From positions 1 to 64,000 of the forward strand of contig JBBDYQ010000009.1 of assembly GCA_040901445.1 (NCBI GenBank): 64,000 bases of DNA, given 5' to 3'. Under the pieces are notes generated by a model. It did no database searches. It saw nothing but the letters and a program-made list of their open reading frames with translations, and was not told the DNA's origin. The stretch comes from Thermoleophilaceae bacterium. GTDB taxonomy: Bacteria; Actinomycetota; Thermoleophilia; Solirubrobacterales; Thermoleophilaceae. Both the position numbers and the translations under genes were made by a program. This document shows, one piece after another, positions 9,008 through 17,026 of the stretch; position 1 is the stretch's first letter; each line of letters starts with the position of its first letter.

Positions 9008-9586
9008 CTAGCGGCGGATGAGAGGGTTGTCGCCGAGCGCCTCGGCAACGAGAGCCAAGTCGCGCTTGCGGCTGAGGTGGCGGGTGTGCTCGCGGAGGTC
9101 GTAGGCGGCGTTGAGTGAAGCGACGAGGTCTGCAGCCTGCGCGTCGACCTCCACGCTGGCCTTGCCGTGTTCGGCCAGCCAGTGAGCGACATCCGGCCAG
9201 TGCCAGAGACGGGTCTTGTGGTCAGCGTAAGCGACAGGCGCCGGGAAGCCGCCGGGGCCTCGCTCGCCGGTCGAAAGCAGGCGAATGGACTCACGAGAGC
9301 GGCCGCTGCGCTCGGCGATGGCGGCCAGGGTCACGAGCTCGTCGGGTGCGACCCGCACGACTTCGAGTCCTGGCAGCGCGCCGGTGATTGCATGGATGGC
9401 GCTCGCGAGCGCCTCGCTGAAGCTGCGCGCCTCGCGGTCAAACGCGGCGTACTGGGCGCCATCGCGCTCGCCGAATAGGGCATCCGCGCAGCCGGCCTCG
9501 TACAAGGCGTCCATGTGTGCGTCGTCGAGCACGTCCGGTCCGCTAAGAAAAAGCGTGAAGCTGTGGGTCTTTGTCGTCGTGTTCAT
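9008..9586 (-). CDS. HTH-containing antitoxin-like protein, partner of a HicA-like toxin
   Basis: 192 residues. The N-terminal ~75 residues (FTLFLSGPDVLDDAHMDALYEAG..., then a FSEALASAIHAI helix) look like a small alpha/beta partner domain. The middle (about 75-100, LVTLAAIAERSGRSRESIRLL) is a convincing helix-turn-helix, followed by PGGFPAPV and a WHWPDVAHWL segment typical of MerR/excisionase-like recognition domains. The ATG at 9586 overlaps the upstream 80-residue gene's stop by 4 bp, so translation is coupled. Gene order and sizes fit an antitoxin-regulator of a two-gene toxin-antitoxin unit. The exact family is not recognised. Confidence 0.55.
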   Translation of the reverse strand: MNTTTKTHSFTLFLSGPDVLDDAHMDALYEAGCADALFGERDGAQYAAFDREARSFSEALASAIHAITGALPGLEVVRVAPDELVTLAAIAERSGRSRESIRLLSTGERGPGGFPAPVAYADHKTRLWHWPDVAHWLAEHGKASVEVDAQAADLVASLNAAYDLREHTRHLSRKRDLALVAEALGDNPLIRR

Positions 9587-9825
9587 GGTCGTGTCTTGGT
9601 GCTCAGGTCGTGCGGGCACTTCTTCACCGCTTCGCGGATGCGCTTAGCGAAGGTCGTGCCTTGCCCTGGCGTTCCCCAGATGCCGAGCTTGCAGCCGTGT
9701 CCGCAGCGCAGCGTGCCCCAGCGGTGGCCCCTGCCTGTGTTCTTTTCCACCTGCCAGCCTGCGTCCTGAGCCTCCTTGATGGCCTTGCGTATGTCCTTGT
9801 CCGGGTGTCGGTCCCCAGCCGCCAT
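9583..9825 (-). CDS. HicA/YcfA-like small RNA-interferase toxin candidate
   Basis: 80 residues, basic. KDIRKAIKEAQDAGWQVEKNTGRGHRWGTLRC has the helix-strand-strand shape of the HicA/YcfA double-stranded RNA-binding fold, with GRGH holding the expected catalytic His region. Cys/His residues in RCGHGCKLGIWGTPG and KKCPH may bind metal, a variant seen in an actinobacterial subgroup. The final Cys-Pro-His tail follows a basic helix. It overlaps the downstream HTH gene by ATGA. The gene is inferred to be a toxin from fold, size and pairing; classical HicA is shorter and lacks the Cys cluster. Confidence 0.55.
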   Translation of the reverse strand: MAAGDRHPDKDIRKAIKEAQDAGWQVEKNTGRGHRWGTLRCGHGCKLGIWGTPGQGTTFAKRIREAVKKCPHDLSTKTRP

Positions 9826-10051
9826 CAGCTTAGCGAGGCGTTGGAGTTTGTCAACACTCGTACGAGAAGAGTAGGCGCACGGGCGCTTTTCGGCATGAGT
9901 CCGTCATAGCAAGCACCGCGGACTGCCACCGACCCAGAAGCACATCAGCGAGAAGACGGCCGGCCACCACGTCAGCCCAGCTCTGCCGGAAAGGCGAGAG
10001 TCAGGCGGCGGACGGTGGCGCGGGTGGATCCCTCCGAGGGGCCTCGGCCTG

Positions 10052-10074
10052 GTGCGCGGGTCAGGCCCGCGCAC
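10052..10074 (-). terminator. 9-bp hairpin containing the stop codon of the membrane-protein gene
   Basis: GTGCGCGGG (10052-10060) and CCCGCGCAC (10066-10074) form a perfect 9-bp stem whose 5-nt loop holds the TGA stop of the minus-strand gene. No U-tract follows. It may be a terminator or 3'-end stabiliser. The remaining sequence 9826-10051 shows no gene. Confidence 0.35.
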
Positions 10075-11128
10075 GTAGCGCCAGGTAGGCCGCGCGGTCG
10101 CGGAAGGTGGCGCGCATGTCCTCGGTGAGGTCCTCCAGGAACTCCTCCCGGTAGGTGGAGTCGGTGAGCACCGCGATGGCGTAGTAGAGGCCCGAGAAGG
10201 CCGCGATGCCGCCGGAGACCCGCAGCAGCTCCGCGGTGATGTCGAGGCGCTCGCCGAGCAGGTGGAGGCTCACGAGCTCGTCGCCGGCCGAGCCGATCCA
10301 CGACTCGCGCACCTCCGGGCCCACGGCCAGGGCGCCGAACGCCACGAAGAAGCCGCCGACGGCCGCGCTCACCACCAGCACCTGGAGCGCCTGGCTGACG
10401 AACATCACGAGCCCGACGTTCACCCGCTGCGAGCGCGTGAGCGGCGGCCCGCCGCCGCCCGCGTCGCGCTCGAGCTCGCGCACCTCGCGCGGCAGCCGGG
10501 CGACGAGGAAGAGCGCGCCGAGCACCACGAACAGCGCGGCCACGAGCGCGAGGTAGGCCTCCGACACCGTGGCGAACACCTGCCACATCTCCGTGTTCAC
10601 GAACAGCACGAGCGCGAACACCAGCAGGAGCGGCACCGCCCGCGAGAGCGCCACGAACGCCACGGCCAGCTGGCCGAGCAGGTGCGTTGACGCCCAGCGG
10701 ACCATGGACAGCAGGGCGAAGCCGAAGCCGAGCCAGAACAGCAGCAGGAGCAGCGCGTTGCCGCCCGCCGTGACCAGCGCGCTCGTGACCTGCCCCCCGA
10801 AGATCGCCGGCAGCAGGGCGGGGCCGAGGACGAACGTGGCGAGCTCCCCGGCGCCCACCCGGCGGGGCACGGAGAAGAAGGGCCGCCGGCGCGCGAGGTT
10901 CAACAGGCCGAACACGGCCACGAGCAGCGTGAGCCCGCCGGTGACCGCGGCGGCGTTGGCGGCCAGTGACCAGTCGAGGTTGGTGGCGCCGAGCAGCTCC
11001 GCCACGAACACGAAGGCGAGCAGCGGCGCGGCCCGCGTGAAGACGTCCTCGCTGGCCGTGTAGTCCTCGATGAAGAGCGGCAGGCCCGCTCGGCGGAAGC
11101 CGCGCTCGTACGCGCCCAGCTCGTCCAT
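10061..11128 (-). CDS. Conserved polytopic membrane protein of unknown function
   Basis: 355 residues from ATG 11128 (MDELGAYERGF). About eight hydrophobic segments occur between residues 25 and 310: FTRAAPLLAFVFVAELLG, VTGGLTLLVAVFGLL, LLLLLFWLGFGFALL, VPLLLVFALVLFV, YLALVAALFVVLGALFLVA, the VGLVMFVSQALQVLVV group and a YYAIAVLTDS segment. The C-terminal ~35 residues are charged and cytoplasmic. A loop near 205-220 (REVRELERDAGGGG) separates the two membrane halves. No known transporter or enzyme motif is visible. Its neighbours are envelope genes, but it is separated from them by a terminator. Longer in-frame starts exist upstream but add low-complexity sequence. Confidence 0.6.
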   Translation of the reverse strand: MDELGAYERGFRRAGLPLFIEDYTASEDVFTRAAPLLAFVFVAELLGATNLDWSLAANAAAVTGGLTLLVAVFGLLNLARRRPFFSVPRRVGAGELATFVLGPALLPAIFGGQVTSALVTAGGNALLLLLFWLGFGFALLSMVRWASTHLLGQLAVAFVALSRAVPLLLVFALVLFVNTEMWQVFATVSEAYLALVAALFVVLGALFLVARLPREVRELERDAGGGGPPLTRSQRVNVGLVMFVSQALQVLVVSAAVGGFFVAFGALAVGPEVRESWIGSAGDELVSLHLLGERLDITAELLRVSGGIAAFSGLYYAIAVLTDSTYREEFLEDLTEDMRATFRDRAAYLALRARA

Positions 11129-11183
11129 ACCGGGGATTCCAGCCGTCGCGCCGGACGGTGGCGTGGGAACCCCGGCGCTCGAG

Positions 11184-11217
11184 AAAACCGAGACGGCCCG
11201 GCCGTCCTGGCCGGGCC
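11184..11217 (-). terminator. Rho-independent terminator of the envelope operon
   Basis: On the minus strand GGCCCGGCC-aggac-GGCCGGGCC (11217-11195), a perfect 9-bp stem, is followed by GTCTCGGTTTTCTC with a T-run. It lies 24 bp after the stop of the glycosidase gene and would end the amidase-SpoIID-glycosidase transcript. Confidence 0.7.
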
Positions 11218-11240
11218 CTCTCACCCCCACGGCACTCAGG

Positions 11241-12737
11241 TCAGCGGCGCGCCACCCGGGTCGAGCGGCTGACGATGTCCACGCCGTCCTCGCGGGTGTA
11301 GATCAACCGGAAGATCTTGTCTCCGGGGTCGGAGACCCGGAAGCGCTCGCGGATGTAGCCGCGGTAGTTGCGGATCGTGATCGGGTCGCCCAGGTCGCGG
11401 TACTCCTCACCGCGCTCGCGCACCTGCACCTGCACCTGGCGTCCACGGCTCTCCGCCAGGCGCACGCCGCCCCACACCTCGGTCGAGAGGCCGCTCTGGG
11501 TCACGAAGATCGGCATCCGGTAGGCCTCGTAGACCTCGTCCTTCCTCGCCCCGTTCGCGAAGTAGAGGCCGCTCTGGAAGCCCTCGAGGCTCGTGTCGTC
11601 GATGTAGGCGTACTGCGACCAGGTCTTCACCCGGCGATTCTCGTACGTCATCCACTCGGCCTCGTTGAGAAAGGCCGGGATGTCCGAGAGCTCGGCGCCG
11701 AAGCGCTCGTCCGGCGGGTCGCTCTGGAACCCGTACTCGGTGTTGTAGACGCCCAGGCCGCGGCGCACCCGGTCGCGATCGGCCGCGCGGTCCAGCGCGT
11801 CCTCCACGCGGTTGAGCGCCCGGATCGTCGCGTCGTAGCGGCTGGGCTCGACGGTGCGCGGGCCGCTCGGCCGCGAGTAGGGGTGCATCGCGAAGCCGGT
11901 CACGCCGTTCAGCTCGCGGTAGCGGTCGCAGTCGCGTGCGCGGGCGGCGCTGCCACGGTAGGGGCGCCAGTCCTCGTCCAGGCAGAAGAACTCACGGATG
12001 AAGTGGATCGGCTTGATCGTGTTGCGCGGGCCCTTGCGGCTGTGGCCGATGGGCAGCAGCTCGCCGAACAGGATCGAGTCGTTCTCGCGGCCCTCGCGGT
12101 GGAGCCCGTTCACGGCCCAGCGCACGAGGTCGCGGTTGATGTGGGGGGCGTTGGGGGCGGCGCGGGCCCGCGACCCCAGCGGCTGCAGGAAGTCCGGGTG
12201 GTTGGGCTCGTTCCAGATCGACCAGAAGCGCACACGGGGAAGCTCGCGGCCGTCGGCGGCACGATGCGCGCCGTCATAGCGCACGGCCAGGGCGCGCACG
12301 AAGCGCGAGTACTCGCGGGCGTCGGGCCGCCAGACGCCGAAGTCGTCGCCGTCCCCACCGGTGGCCCAGCCGGGCGCGGGGCCGGTCGGCGCCATCAGCA
12401 CGCGCATGTCGCGCGCGTGGGCGCCGATCACGAGGTCGTCGATCTGGGCGAAGCGGGCCTGGTCGTAGCTCGAGGGCTCCCAGCCGCGGAAGCCGTCGGG
12501 CTTCTCCTCGCCGCGGGGGGCGATGTTGTACCAGTAGGCATGGATCTTGATGACGTCCACGCCGATGCGCTGGAGCTCGTCGAGGGTGCGGCCGCGCACG
12601 TCGCTTCCGGAGTGCATGAGCTGGCCGTCGGCCTGGAAGATCGCGAGCTGGGCGGCGCTCGCGTGGGCGGCGGCGGGCACGGCCAGCAGGCCGGCCAGGC
12701 AGGCCGCGAGGGTCGTGAGTCGTCGTCGGATGGGCAT
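11241..12737 (-). CDS. Secreted clan GH-A glycoside hydrolase-like protein
   Basis: 498 residues. An N-terminal signal peptide (about 1-27, ending AAAHASA) precedes a TIM-barrel domain. WSIWNEPNHPDFLQPL holds the acid/base Glu and VYNTEYGFQSDPPDE the nucleophile Glu; FAMHPYSRPSGP is the central strand. Two Cys in EFFCLDEDW and ARDCDRYREL match positions in the paralogue at 802-2400 and could form a disulphide. The C-terminal ~100 residues form a beta-rich tail. It starts 62 bp after the SpoIID gene on the same strand and is followed by a terminator, so it is likely the last gene of a cell-envelope hydrolase operon. The substrate is unknown. Confidence 0.7.
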   Translation of the reverse strand: MPIRRRLTTLAACLAGLLAVPAAAHASAAQLAIFQADGQLMHSGSDVRGRTLDELQRIGVDVIKIHAYWYNIAPRGEEKPDGFRGWEPSSYDQARFAQIDDLVIGAHARDMRVLMAPTGPAPGWATGGDGDDFGVWRPDAREYSRFVRALAVRYDGAHRAADGRELPRVRFWSIWNEPNHPDFLQPLGSRARAAPNAPHINRDLVRWAVNGLHREGRENDSILFGELLPIGHSRKGPRNTIKPIHFIREFFCLDEDWRPYRGSAARARDCDRYRELNGVTGFAMHPYSRPSGPRTVEPSRYDATIRALNRVEDALDRAADRDRVRRGLGVYNTEYGFQSDPPDERFGAELSDIPAFLNEAEWMTYENRRVKTWSQYAYIDDTSLEGFQSGLYFANGARKDEVYEAYRMPIFVTQSGLSTEVWGGVRLAESRGRQVQVQVRERGEEYRDLGDPITIRNYRGYIRERFRVSDPGDKIFRLIYTREDGVDIVSRSTRVARR

Positions 12738-12799
12738 ACATACCCCAACAGGGGCTCCATCACCGAGTTGCGGTACGGAACCCGGTGGGCGCCCCGCCG

Positions 12800-13927
12800 C
12801 TACGGCCCTTCGGCGGTGAACCAGCTCGAGCGCAGGCCGAGCCGGCTGCGCAGCTCCGTGCCGCTGGCGCTGCGCGTGCCGCCGCTGCCGCGGATCTCCA
12901 CGGTCTTGGCCCGGCCGGAGGCCGTGCGCTCGGTCACGCGGACGTCCTCGAGCGTGCCGCGCACGAACGAGCCCAGCCGGCGCTCGGCCTCCGAGCGGCT
13001 GAGCGACTCGGTCCAGGTGTGCACGGGGGAGAGGTGGTCGTACTCGTCCTCCACCGAGCGCAGATAGGGCACGGGCGCGGCGTTCCAGATCTCCTCGTTG
13101 CCCGCGGTGCGCCCGCCGGAGGTGGAGAAGAAGAACGTGTCGGCCAGGTCGCCGCGATAGGTCACCACGAGCTCGCGCGTGTCGCGGACCGCCTCGCGCC
13201 CGCGCGTGTTCTCGGCGGTCACGCCGCGATACACCTGCGAGCGGGTGTCGGCGAAGACGTCGTGGTCCTGGTCGGGGAGCAGGCGCTTGAAGGCGTAGGT
13301 GCGCGCCGCCACCGCCTGGGCCTTGACGGCCTCCATCGGCCACGAGGTGGGCACCTCGGCGGGCACGACGCCGTACAGGTAATGGCGGCTGTGCACGCGG
13401 TTGATCACCCGCACCCGCGAGCCGTCGCGGTCGAGCACGAAGGTCCCGCGGTACTTGCCGTTGCGCACCCCGTTCTCCGCCCGCCCGCGCAGGCACACGG
13501 TGGCGTCGCCCGAAACGCGCACCGGCGCCCGGAGCCGGCCGATGGTGCGGTTGCGCGTGTCGTCGTACACGCGCAGGCTGTCGCGCCCGGAGCGGTAGAA
13601 GCGGTAGGAGCGCCGGGACGAGAGCCGCTCGCGGCGGCCGTCGGCGCCGCGGGCGCGGGTGGCGCCGCAGATCTTCTGCGAGCTCGACTGCTTGAGGAGC
13701 ACGCGCACGATCCGCGCGCGCGTGTCGGTGACCTCGGTGCCCTGGTAGTAGTGGGCGAGGATCCAGCGGAAGTCGCGGTTCTCCCGCAGCGCATAGCCGT
13801 AGGCGCCGTACTGGGACATGCCGATGCCGTGCCCGAAGCCGCGTCCCTCGATCCGGAGGTCGGCGGAGGCCGTCGCGGGCGCGAGCAGCGCGACGGCGAC
13901 GGCGATCAGGGCGGGTCGGCGGATCAT
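12800..13927 (-). CDS. SpoIID/LytB-domain protein (putative lytic transglycosylase)
   Basis: 375 residues with a signal peptide (about 1-22). GRGFGHGIGMSQYGAYGYA (about 28-46) is an unusual N-terminal copy of the motif that normally closes SpoIID domains. VVPAEVPTSWPMEAVKAQAVAARTYA is the core SpoIID signature, including the catalytic-region Glu. FFSTSGGRTAGNEEIW follows with the conserved post-core block. SpoIID proteins cleave glycan strands stripped of stem peptides by an amidase. Here the upstream gene is an amidase, overlapping by 4 bp (ATGA), so the two enzymes are probably made together. No other sporulation genes are present. Confidence 0.85.
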   Translation of the reverse strand: MIRRPALIAVAVALLAPATASADLRIEGRGFGHGIGMSQYGAYGYALRENRDFRWILAHYYQGTEVTDTRARIVRVLLKQSSSQKICGATRARGADGRRERLSSRRSYRFYRSGRDSLRVYDDTRNRTIGRLRAPVRVSGDATVCLRGRAENGVRNGKYRGTFVLDRDGSRVRVINRVHSRHYLYGVVPAEVPTSWPMEAVKAQAVAARTYAFKRLLPDQDHDVFADTRSQVYRGVTAENTRGREAVRDTRELVVTYRGDLADTFFFSTSGGRTAGNEEIWNAAPVPYLRSVEDEYDHLSPVHTWTESLSRSEAERRLGSFVRGTLEDVRVTERTASGRAKTVEIRGSGGTRSASGTELRSRLGLRSSWFTAEGP

Positions 13928-15609
13928 TCGGTGACCTCCACGGTTCGGATGTGGCTGCGGCCCGACGCGTGGCGGGAATCGCCGAACGACAGCGACCGCA
14001 CACGGTAGAGCCCGGGGTCGTCGAGCCGGAACGATGCCCAGGCCCGTCCGCGCTCGGTGTCCACGACCTCGCGCACGACGGTGTGCCAGTTCCCGTCCTC
14101 GCCGATGCGCTCGGCGCGGACCACGATCCGGCTCTTCATCGGGGTGATGCGCGAGTAGAAGCGCAGGCGCTCACCGGCCCCGGCCGCGTAGCGCGTGCCC
14201 TCGATGCGGCGGGCGCCGCGGAAGAGCGTGGCGATGCGCGGGCGGACCTGCACGCGCGCGGCCGGGCCGGGACGGTCGTCGAAGACGGCCCGGTAGCGGT
14301 GCGTGGAACCGACCCTGAAGTCGAGCTTGAAGGTTCCGTCGGGCGCGCTCGTGAGCTTCTCCAGCTCCCGCCAGCGTCCGCCGCGGTCGTATTCGACCGT
14401 GACCCCGGCGCTGCCCCGCGGCGCCTTCCCCGCCAGCTCGAGGCGCCCGCGGTAGGCGATGGCGCCGCGGCCGGGGTCGAGGGTGGCCTCCGGGCCCAGG
14501 GCGGCTCCGAGCGGGAAGTCGAACTGCGCGGCGCGGCGCCGCAGCTCGGGAAGCTGTGCGTAGAGGGCGCTGCCCGGACACGCCGTGCTGTCGCCGTCGC
14601 GGTGCCCGGAGACGGTGTTGAAGCGCACGTGCTCGCCTGCGGGGTATCGGTTGGCGGAGCCGCCCGCGGATTCGAGCACCACCGTGTCGTCCGGCCGCAC
14701 ACCGTGGAGGGCGAGCTTCCAGGCGAGCAGCCGCGACAGCGAGGCGGCCGCGGCCTCGGAGATGCCCGCCGTGCCGTACGAGCCGATCACGGCGATGCCG
14801 GTGGAATGGGAGTTCCAGCCCTGGGCGTGCGCGCCGATCACCGGGCGGTCGACGCCGCCCGCGCGCCCCTCGAACACCTGCCCGTAGGCGTCGACGACGA
14901 AGTTGTAGCCGAGGTCGTTCCAGCGGTTGCTGTTGCGGTGGTAGCGGCACATGGCGAGCACCACGTCGGGCGAGTCCGCGCGCGTGTACGCGGCGCCGTC
15001 CGCGGTGTGGTGGACGAAGGCGGCCCGCACGGCGCCCTCGGCCGGGGCGCGCCGGGGCGTGCACTCCCCGCGCTCCCATTCGGAGCGGGGGACGACGTCC
15101 GGTGCCGTGTCTGCCGCCTCGGCGTCGGCCACACCGATCAGGGCGAGGCCGGCAACCGCGGCGTCGCGCATGGCGGTGCGGGCGCGGTCGCCCGCGGTGG
15201 CGGTGCCGGTGGTGTTCTCGAACGCCGCGCGCAGCCCGGGGAGCGAGCGGTCGGCCCGCACCTCGAGCGCCTCGGCCTCGCCCACCCACACCGGGTCGGT
15301 CACGACCCGCCGGGCGGAGCGGTCCTCGCCGCCCTCGCCCTGGTCGGAGTCCACGCGCGAGGCGTGCATCCACGGACCCCAGTCGCCCCCGCGGCGGACG
15401 CGCAGCGCCACGCGGGCGTCGGGCTGCCCGCGCCATTGGAGGCCGACCATGTTGAAGCGCTTGTCGGAGGTCAGCACGTCCGCGAGCGACAGCGGCAGGT
15501 CGAAGCTGCGCGCGGGCGGAGGCGCCAGCACGGACCAGGCCGGGGCGGCGACCAGGGCACAGAGCGCGGCCAGCGCGGCGGCCCAGGCCGCCTGTCGACG
15601 GAGACGCAT
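13924..15609 (-). CDS. Secreted N-acetylmuramoyl-L-alanine amidase (PGRP/Amidase_2 type)
   Basis: 561 residues. A signal peptide (about 1-28) is followed by a ~150-residue N-terminal beta domain. The zinc amidase domain lies at about 175-345: FVHHTADG gives the first His ligand, VSGHRDGDSTACPG gives the second His and the Cys ligand, and YNFVVDAYGQVFEGRAGG is the PGRP strand. The C-terminal ~200 residues are Ig-like beta repeats probably used for wall attachment. It would cut the bond between muramic acid and the stem peptide. The stop overlaps the SpoIID start (ATGA). It is divergent from gpsA across 77 bp. Confidence 0.9.
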   Translation of the reverse strand: MRLRRQAAWAAALAALCALVAAPAWSVLAPPPARSFDLPLSLADVLTSDKRFNMVGLQWRGQPDARVALRVRRGGDWGPWMHASRVDSDQGEGGEDRSARRVVTDPVWVGEAEALEVRADRSLPGLRAAFENTTGTATAGDRARTAMRDAAVAGLALIGVADAEAADTAPDVVPRSEWERGECTPRRAPAEGAVRAAFVHHTADGAAYTRADSPDVVLAMCRYHRNSNRWNDLGYNFVVDAYGQVFEGRAGGVDRPVIGAHAQGWNSHSTGIAVIGSYGTAGISEAAAASLSRLLAWKLALHGVRPDDTVVLESAGGSANRYPAGEHVRFNTVSGHRDGDSTACPGSALYAQLPELRRRAAQFDFPLGAALGPEATLDPGRGAIAYRGRLELAGKAPRGSAGVTVEYDRGGRWRELEKLTSAPDGTFKLDFRVGSTHRYRAVFDDRPGPAARVQVRPRIATLFRGARRIEGTRYAAGAGERLRFYSRITPMKSRIVVRAERIGEDGNWHTVVREVVDTERGRAWASFRLDDPGLYRVRSLSFGDSRHASGRSHIRTVEVTE

Positions 15610-15650
15610 CACCCGTTCGCAACAGCCGCCACCGGTCTGGGTTGCGGTGT

Positions 15651-15664
15651 GCAGGATCTCCTGC
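15651..15664. promoter_or_regulatory. Palindrome GCAGGA-tc-TCCTGC in the amidase/gpsA divergent promoter region
   Basis: Perfect 6-bp arms with a 2-bp spacer in the 77-bp region between two divergent genes. It could be an operator serving either side, but no matching regulator is known and one such short palindrome could arise by chance. Confidence 0.25.
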
Positions 15665-15686
15665 GGAAACGGGTACGGTCCCGCCG

Positions 15687-16766
15687 TTGCCGTCGTCCCG
15701 CCATCATCCCCGCCGCGCGTCGGTCGTCGGCGCCGGGTCCTTCGGCACGGCCGTCGCCCTCCTGCTGGTGCGCGCCGGGCTGCGCACCACGCTGCTGTGC
15801 CGCACCGAGGAGCAAGCGCGGCTGCTGCTCGAAGCGCGTGAGAACGAGCGCTACCTGCCCGGCGTGGAGCTGCCCGAGCGGCTGAAGGTCCGTGTGCTGG
15901 GGGCGCACGACGACCAGTTCCACCGCGCCGACCTCGTCTTCCTCGCGGTGCCATCGGCCGGGCTCGTGCCGGCCGTGGCCGAGCTCGTGCGCCAGGGCGT
16001 GGCGCGCCACGCGGGGGTCGTCTCCCTGGCCAAGGGCCTGGTGCCACCCCAGGGCACGCCGCCCACCATCGCCCTCGTGAAGGAGTTCGACCCGCTGCGG
16101 GTGGCGTGCGTCGGCGGCCCCGCGCACGCGCGCGAGATGGTGGAGCACGGCGGCGGTCTCGTGTGCGCTTCGCAGTCCGAGACGCTGGCCCATCGCGTGG
16201 CGGAGGTGTTCCAGCGCTCCGGCGTTGTCTGCGAGGCCTCCTCGGACCCGGTGGGGGTCGAGCTGGCCGGCTGCGCCAAGAACGCCGCGGCGCTTGCGGC
16301 GGGCGCCACCGAGGCCCAGGGCCTCAACGCCGCCGGCATGGCCGCGGCCGACATCTTCCTCGAGGTGCTGGCCCTTGCCGAGCGCAGCGGCGCGCGGGCG
16401 CGCACCTTCGTGGGCCGGGCCGGGACCGGTGATCTCGTGGCCACCGCGCTCGCCCCCACCTCGCGCAACCGCAGCGCCGGCGAGCTGCTCGGCCAGGGCG
16501 TGGCGGCGGCCGACATCCCCGAGCGGGTCGGGCAGGCGGTGGAGGCCTTGGAGACAGTGCCGTTGCTGGCCAAGGCGGTGCGCAGCGCCGGCATCGAGGC
16601 CCCGATCCTCAGCGCGCTGGCGGGCCTGATCGACGGCTCGCTGTCCATCGACCGCTGGGTCGAGCTGATCCGTGCCGAGCAGCCCGCGCCAGAGCGCTTC
16701 CGCGGCCGCCTGGCCGCGTGGTGGCGCAAGCTCGTGGCGCGGCTGCGGCCGCCACGGCGCCGCTAG
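15687..16766 (+). CDS. gpsA: NAD(P)H-dependent glycerol-3-phosphate dehydrogenase
   Basis: 359 residues if the TTG at 15687 is used (an in-frame ATG at 15642 would add 15 unconserved residues). It makes sn-glycerol-3-phosphate for phospholipids. [15 protein letters not shown] is the Rossmann GxGxx[29 protein letters not shown], the [18 protein letters not shown] catalytic-Lys region and [11 protein letters not shown] are family blocks in the expected order. Length is slightly above the usual ~335 because of an Arg/Pro-rich tail. rpmE follows after 10 bp. Confidence 0.9.
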   Translation: MPSSRHHPRRASVVGAGSFGTAVALLLVRAGLRTTLLCRTEEQARLLLEARENERYLPGVELPERLKVRVLGAHDDQFHRADLVFLAVPSAGLVPAVAELVRQGVARHAGVVSLAKGLVPPQGTPPTIALVKEFDPLRVACVGGPAHAREMVEHGGGLVCASQSETLAHRVAEVFQRSGVVCEASSDPVGVELAGCAKNAAALAAGATEAQGLNAAGMAAADIFLEVLALAERSGARARTFVGRAGTGDLVATALAPTSRNRSAGELLGQGVAAADIPERVGQAVEALETVPLLAKAVRSAGIEAPILSALAGLIDGSLSIDRWVELIRAEQPAPERFRGRLAAWWRKLVARLRPPRRR

Positions 16767-16776
16767 ACTCGGGGAC

Positions 16777-16989
16777 GTGAAGACGGAAACCCATCCCGAG
16801 TACGTCCAGGCCCGCGTGTGGTGCACCTGCGGCAACGAGTTCACCACCCGCTCCACCAAGGCCGAGCTGCACGTCGAGATCTGCTCGAACTGCCACCCGT
16901 TCTACACCGGCAAGCAGAAGCTGGTCGACACCGGGGGCCGCGTCGAGCGCTTCCAGCGCCGCGCCGCCCGCGCCGCCCGCGGCAAGTAG
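16777..16989 (+). CDS. rpmE: 50S ribosomal protein L31, zinc-binding (C+) form
   Basis: 70 residues from a GTG start. WCTCGNEF and [14 protein letters not shown] supply the paired Cys residues of the C+ form, which binds zinc and is normally the paralogue used under zinc-replete conditions. The tail is Arg/Ala-rich. In many Gram-positives rpmE sits next to prfA and prmC; here those genes are 5 kb downstream, with accessory genes between. Confidence 0.97.
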   Translation: MKTETHPEYVQARVWCTCGNEFTTRSTKAELHVEICSNCHPFYTGKQKLVDTGGRVERFQRRAARAARGK

Positions 16990-16998
16990 CCGAAACTC

Positions 16999-17024
16999 CC
17001 GGCGCCCCGAACTGTTCTTCGGGC
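16999..17024 (+). terminator. Imperfect hairpin after rpmE
   Basis: GCGCCcCGAA and TTCGGGCGC can pair with one bulged base, ten bases after the rpmE stop and immediately before the next start codon. It lacks a U-tract and could instead be a processing or attenuation structure. Confidence 0.3.
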
Positions 17025-17026
17025 GC

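Noticed and set aside
8811-9011. 66-codon plus-strand frame between the VOC and HTH genes
   Set aside because: No ribosome-binding site, Arg/Ala-rich composition, no family; treated as intergenic.
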